Shown here one piece after another: positions 5,855 through 5,904 of a DNA stretch of 5,904 nucleotides. The notes below the pieces were generated by a model. That model made no database searches. It was not told the origin of the DNA and worked only from the letters and a program-made list of their open reading frames with translations. The DNA lies in the NCBI GenBank assembly GCA_001689445.1, contig LUJN01000038.1, positions 89,216 to 95,119 of the forward strand, in the 5' to 3' direction. The stretch comes from Bacteroidales bacterium M3 (GTDB taxonomy: Bacteria > Bacteroidota > Bacteroidia > Bacteroidales > Muribaculaceae). Position 1 is the first letter of the stretch. Every line of letters starts with the position of its first letter. Position numbers and translations under genes: made by a program.

Positions 5855-5904
5855 AAATTTGCCCCAATTTTGAGAATTGTAGAGTCAACAAGCAAGTGCA
5901 AAAT

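Overview
The window looks like chromosomal DNA from a gut-type member of the Bacteroidales, possibly a Muribaculaceae relative. This rests on two things. Four separate transcription units have the Bacteroidetes promoter signature (TTTG, a spacer of about 19-22 bp, then TAnnTTTG). The proteins also have a Bacteroidetes flavour. The family assignment comes from sequence style only and was not tested by any search.

Layout from left to right: (1) The first ~48 bases are a small TATGT-rich set of imperfect repeats just past the end of carB. (2) carB (48-3260, minus) encodes a full-length carbamoyl-phosphate synthase large subunit. Its wording is much closer to animal CPS1/CAD than to E. coli CarB. 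(3) A 226-bp divergent intergenic region (3261-3486) holds two copies of a ~50-bp promoter-carrying repeat. It also holds a clear rightward promoter. (4) A plus-strand gene (3487-4878) encodes a membrane polyprenyl-phosphate sugar-1-phosphate transferase (WcaJ-like) that starts capsule, exopolysaccharide or glycan assembly. (5) After a 41-bp convergent gap comes a minus-strand, AT-rich two-gene operon, mntA-hepT (5568 down to 4920). It is a type VII (HEPN/MNT) toxin-antitoxin pair with its own promoter. (6) A minus-strand tRNA-Pro (anticodon CGG, 5736-5808) has its own promoter upstream and a strong intrinsic terminator downstream.

The genes do not form one pathway. carB is pyrimidine/arginine housekeeping, the sugar transferase is envelope polysaccharide synthesis, and the tRNA is translation. 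The toxin-antitoxin pair looks like an accessory insertion between the sugar transferase and the tRNA gene. Hand counts on a few 60-base lines give roughly 35-45% GC in the pair against 58-63% in carB and the sugar transferase. No stretch longer than 300 bases lacks a gene. I see no CRISPR array, IS element, rRNA or riboswitch. Nothing in the window is clearly a wholly new system. The best leads are the eukaryote-like CarB regulatory domain and the tandem promoter repeats.
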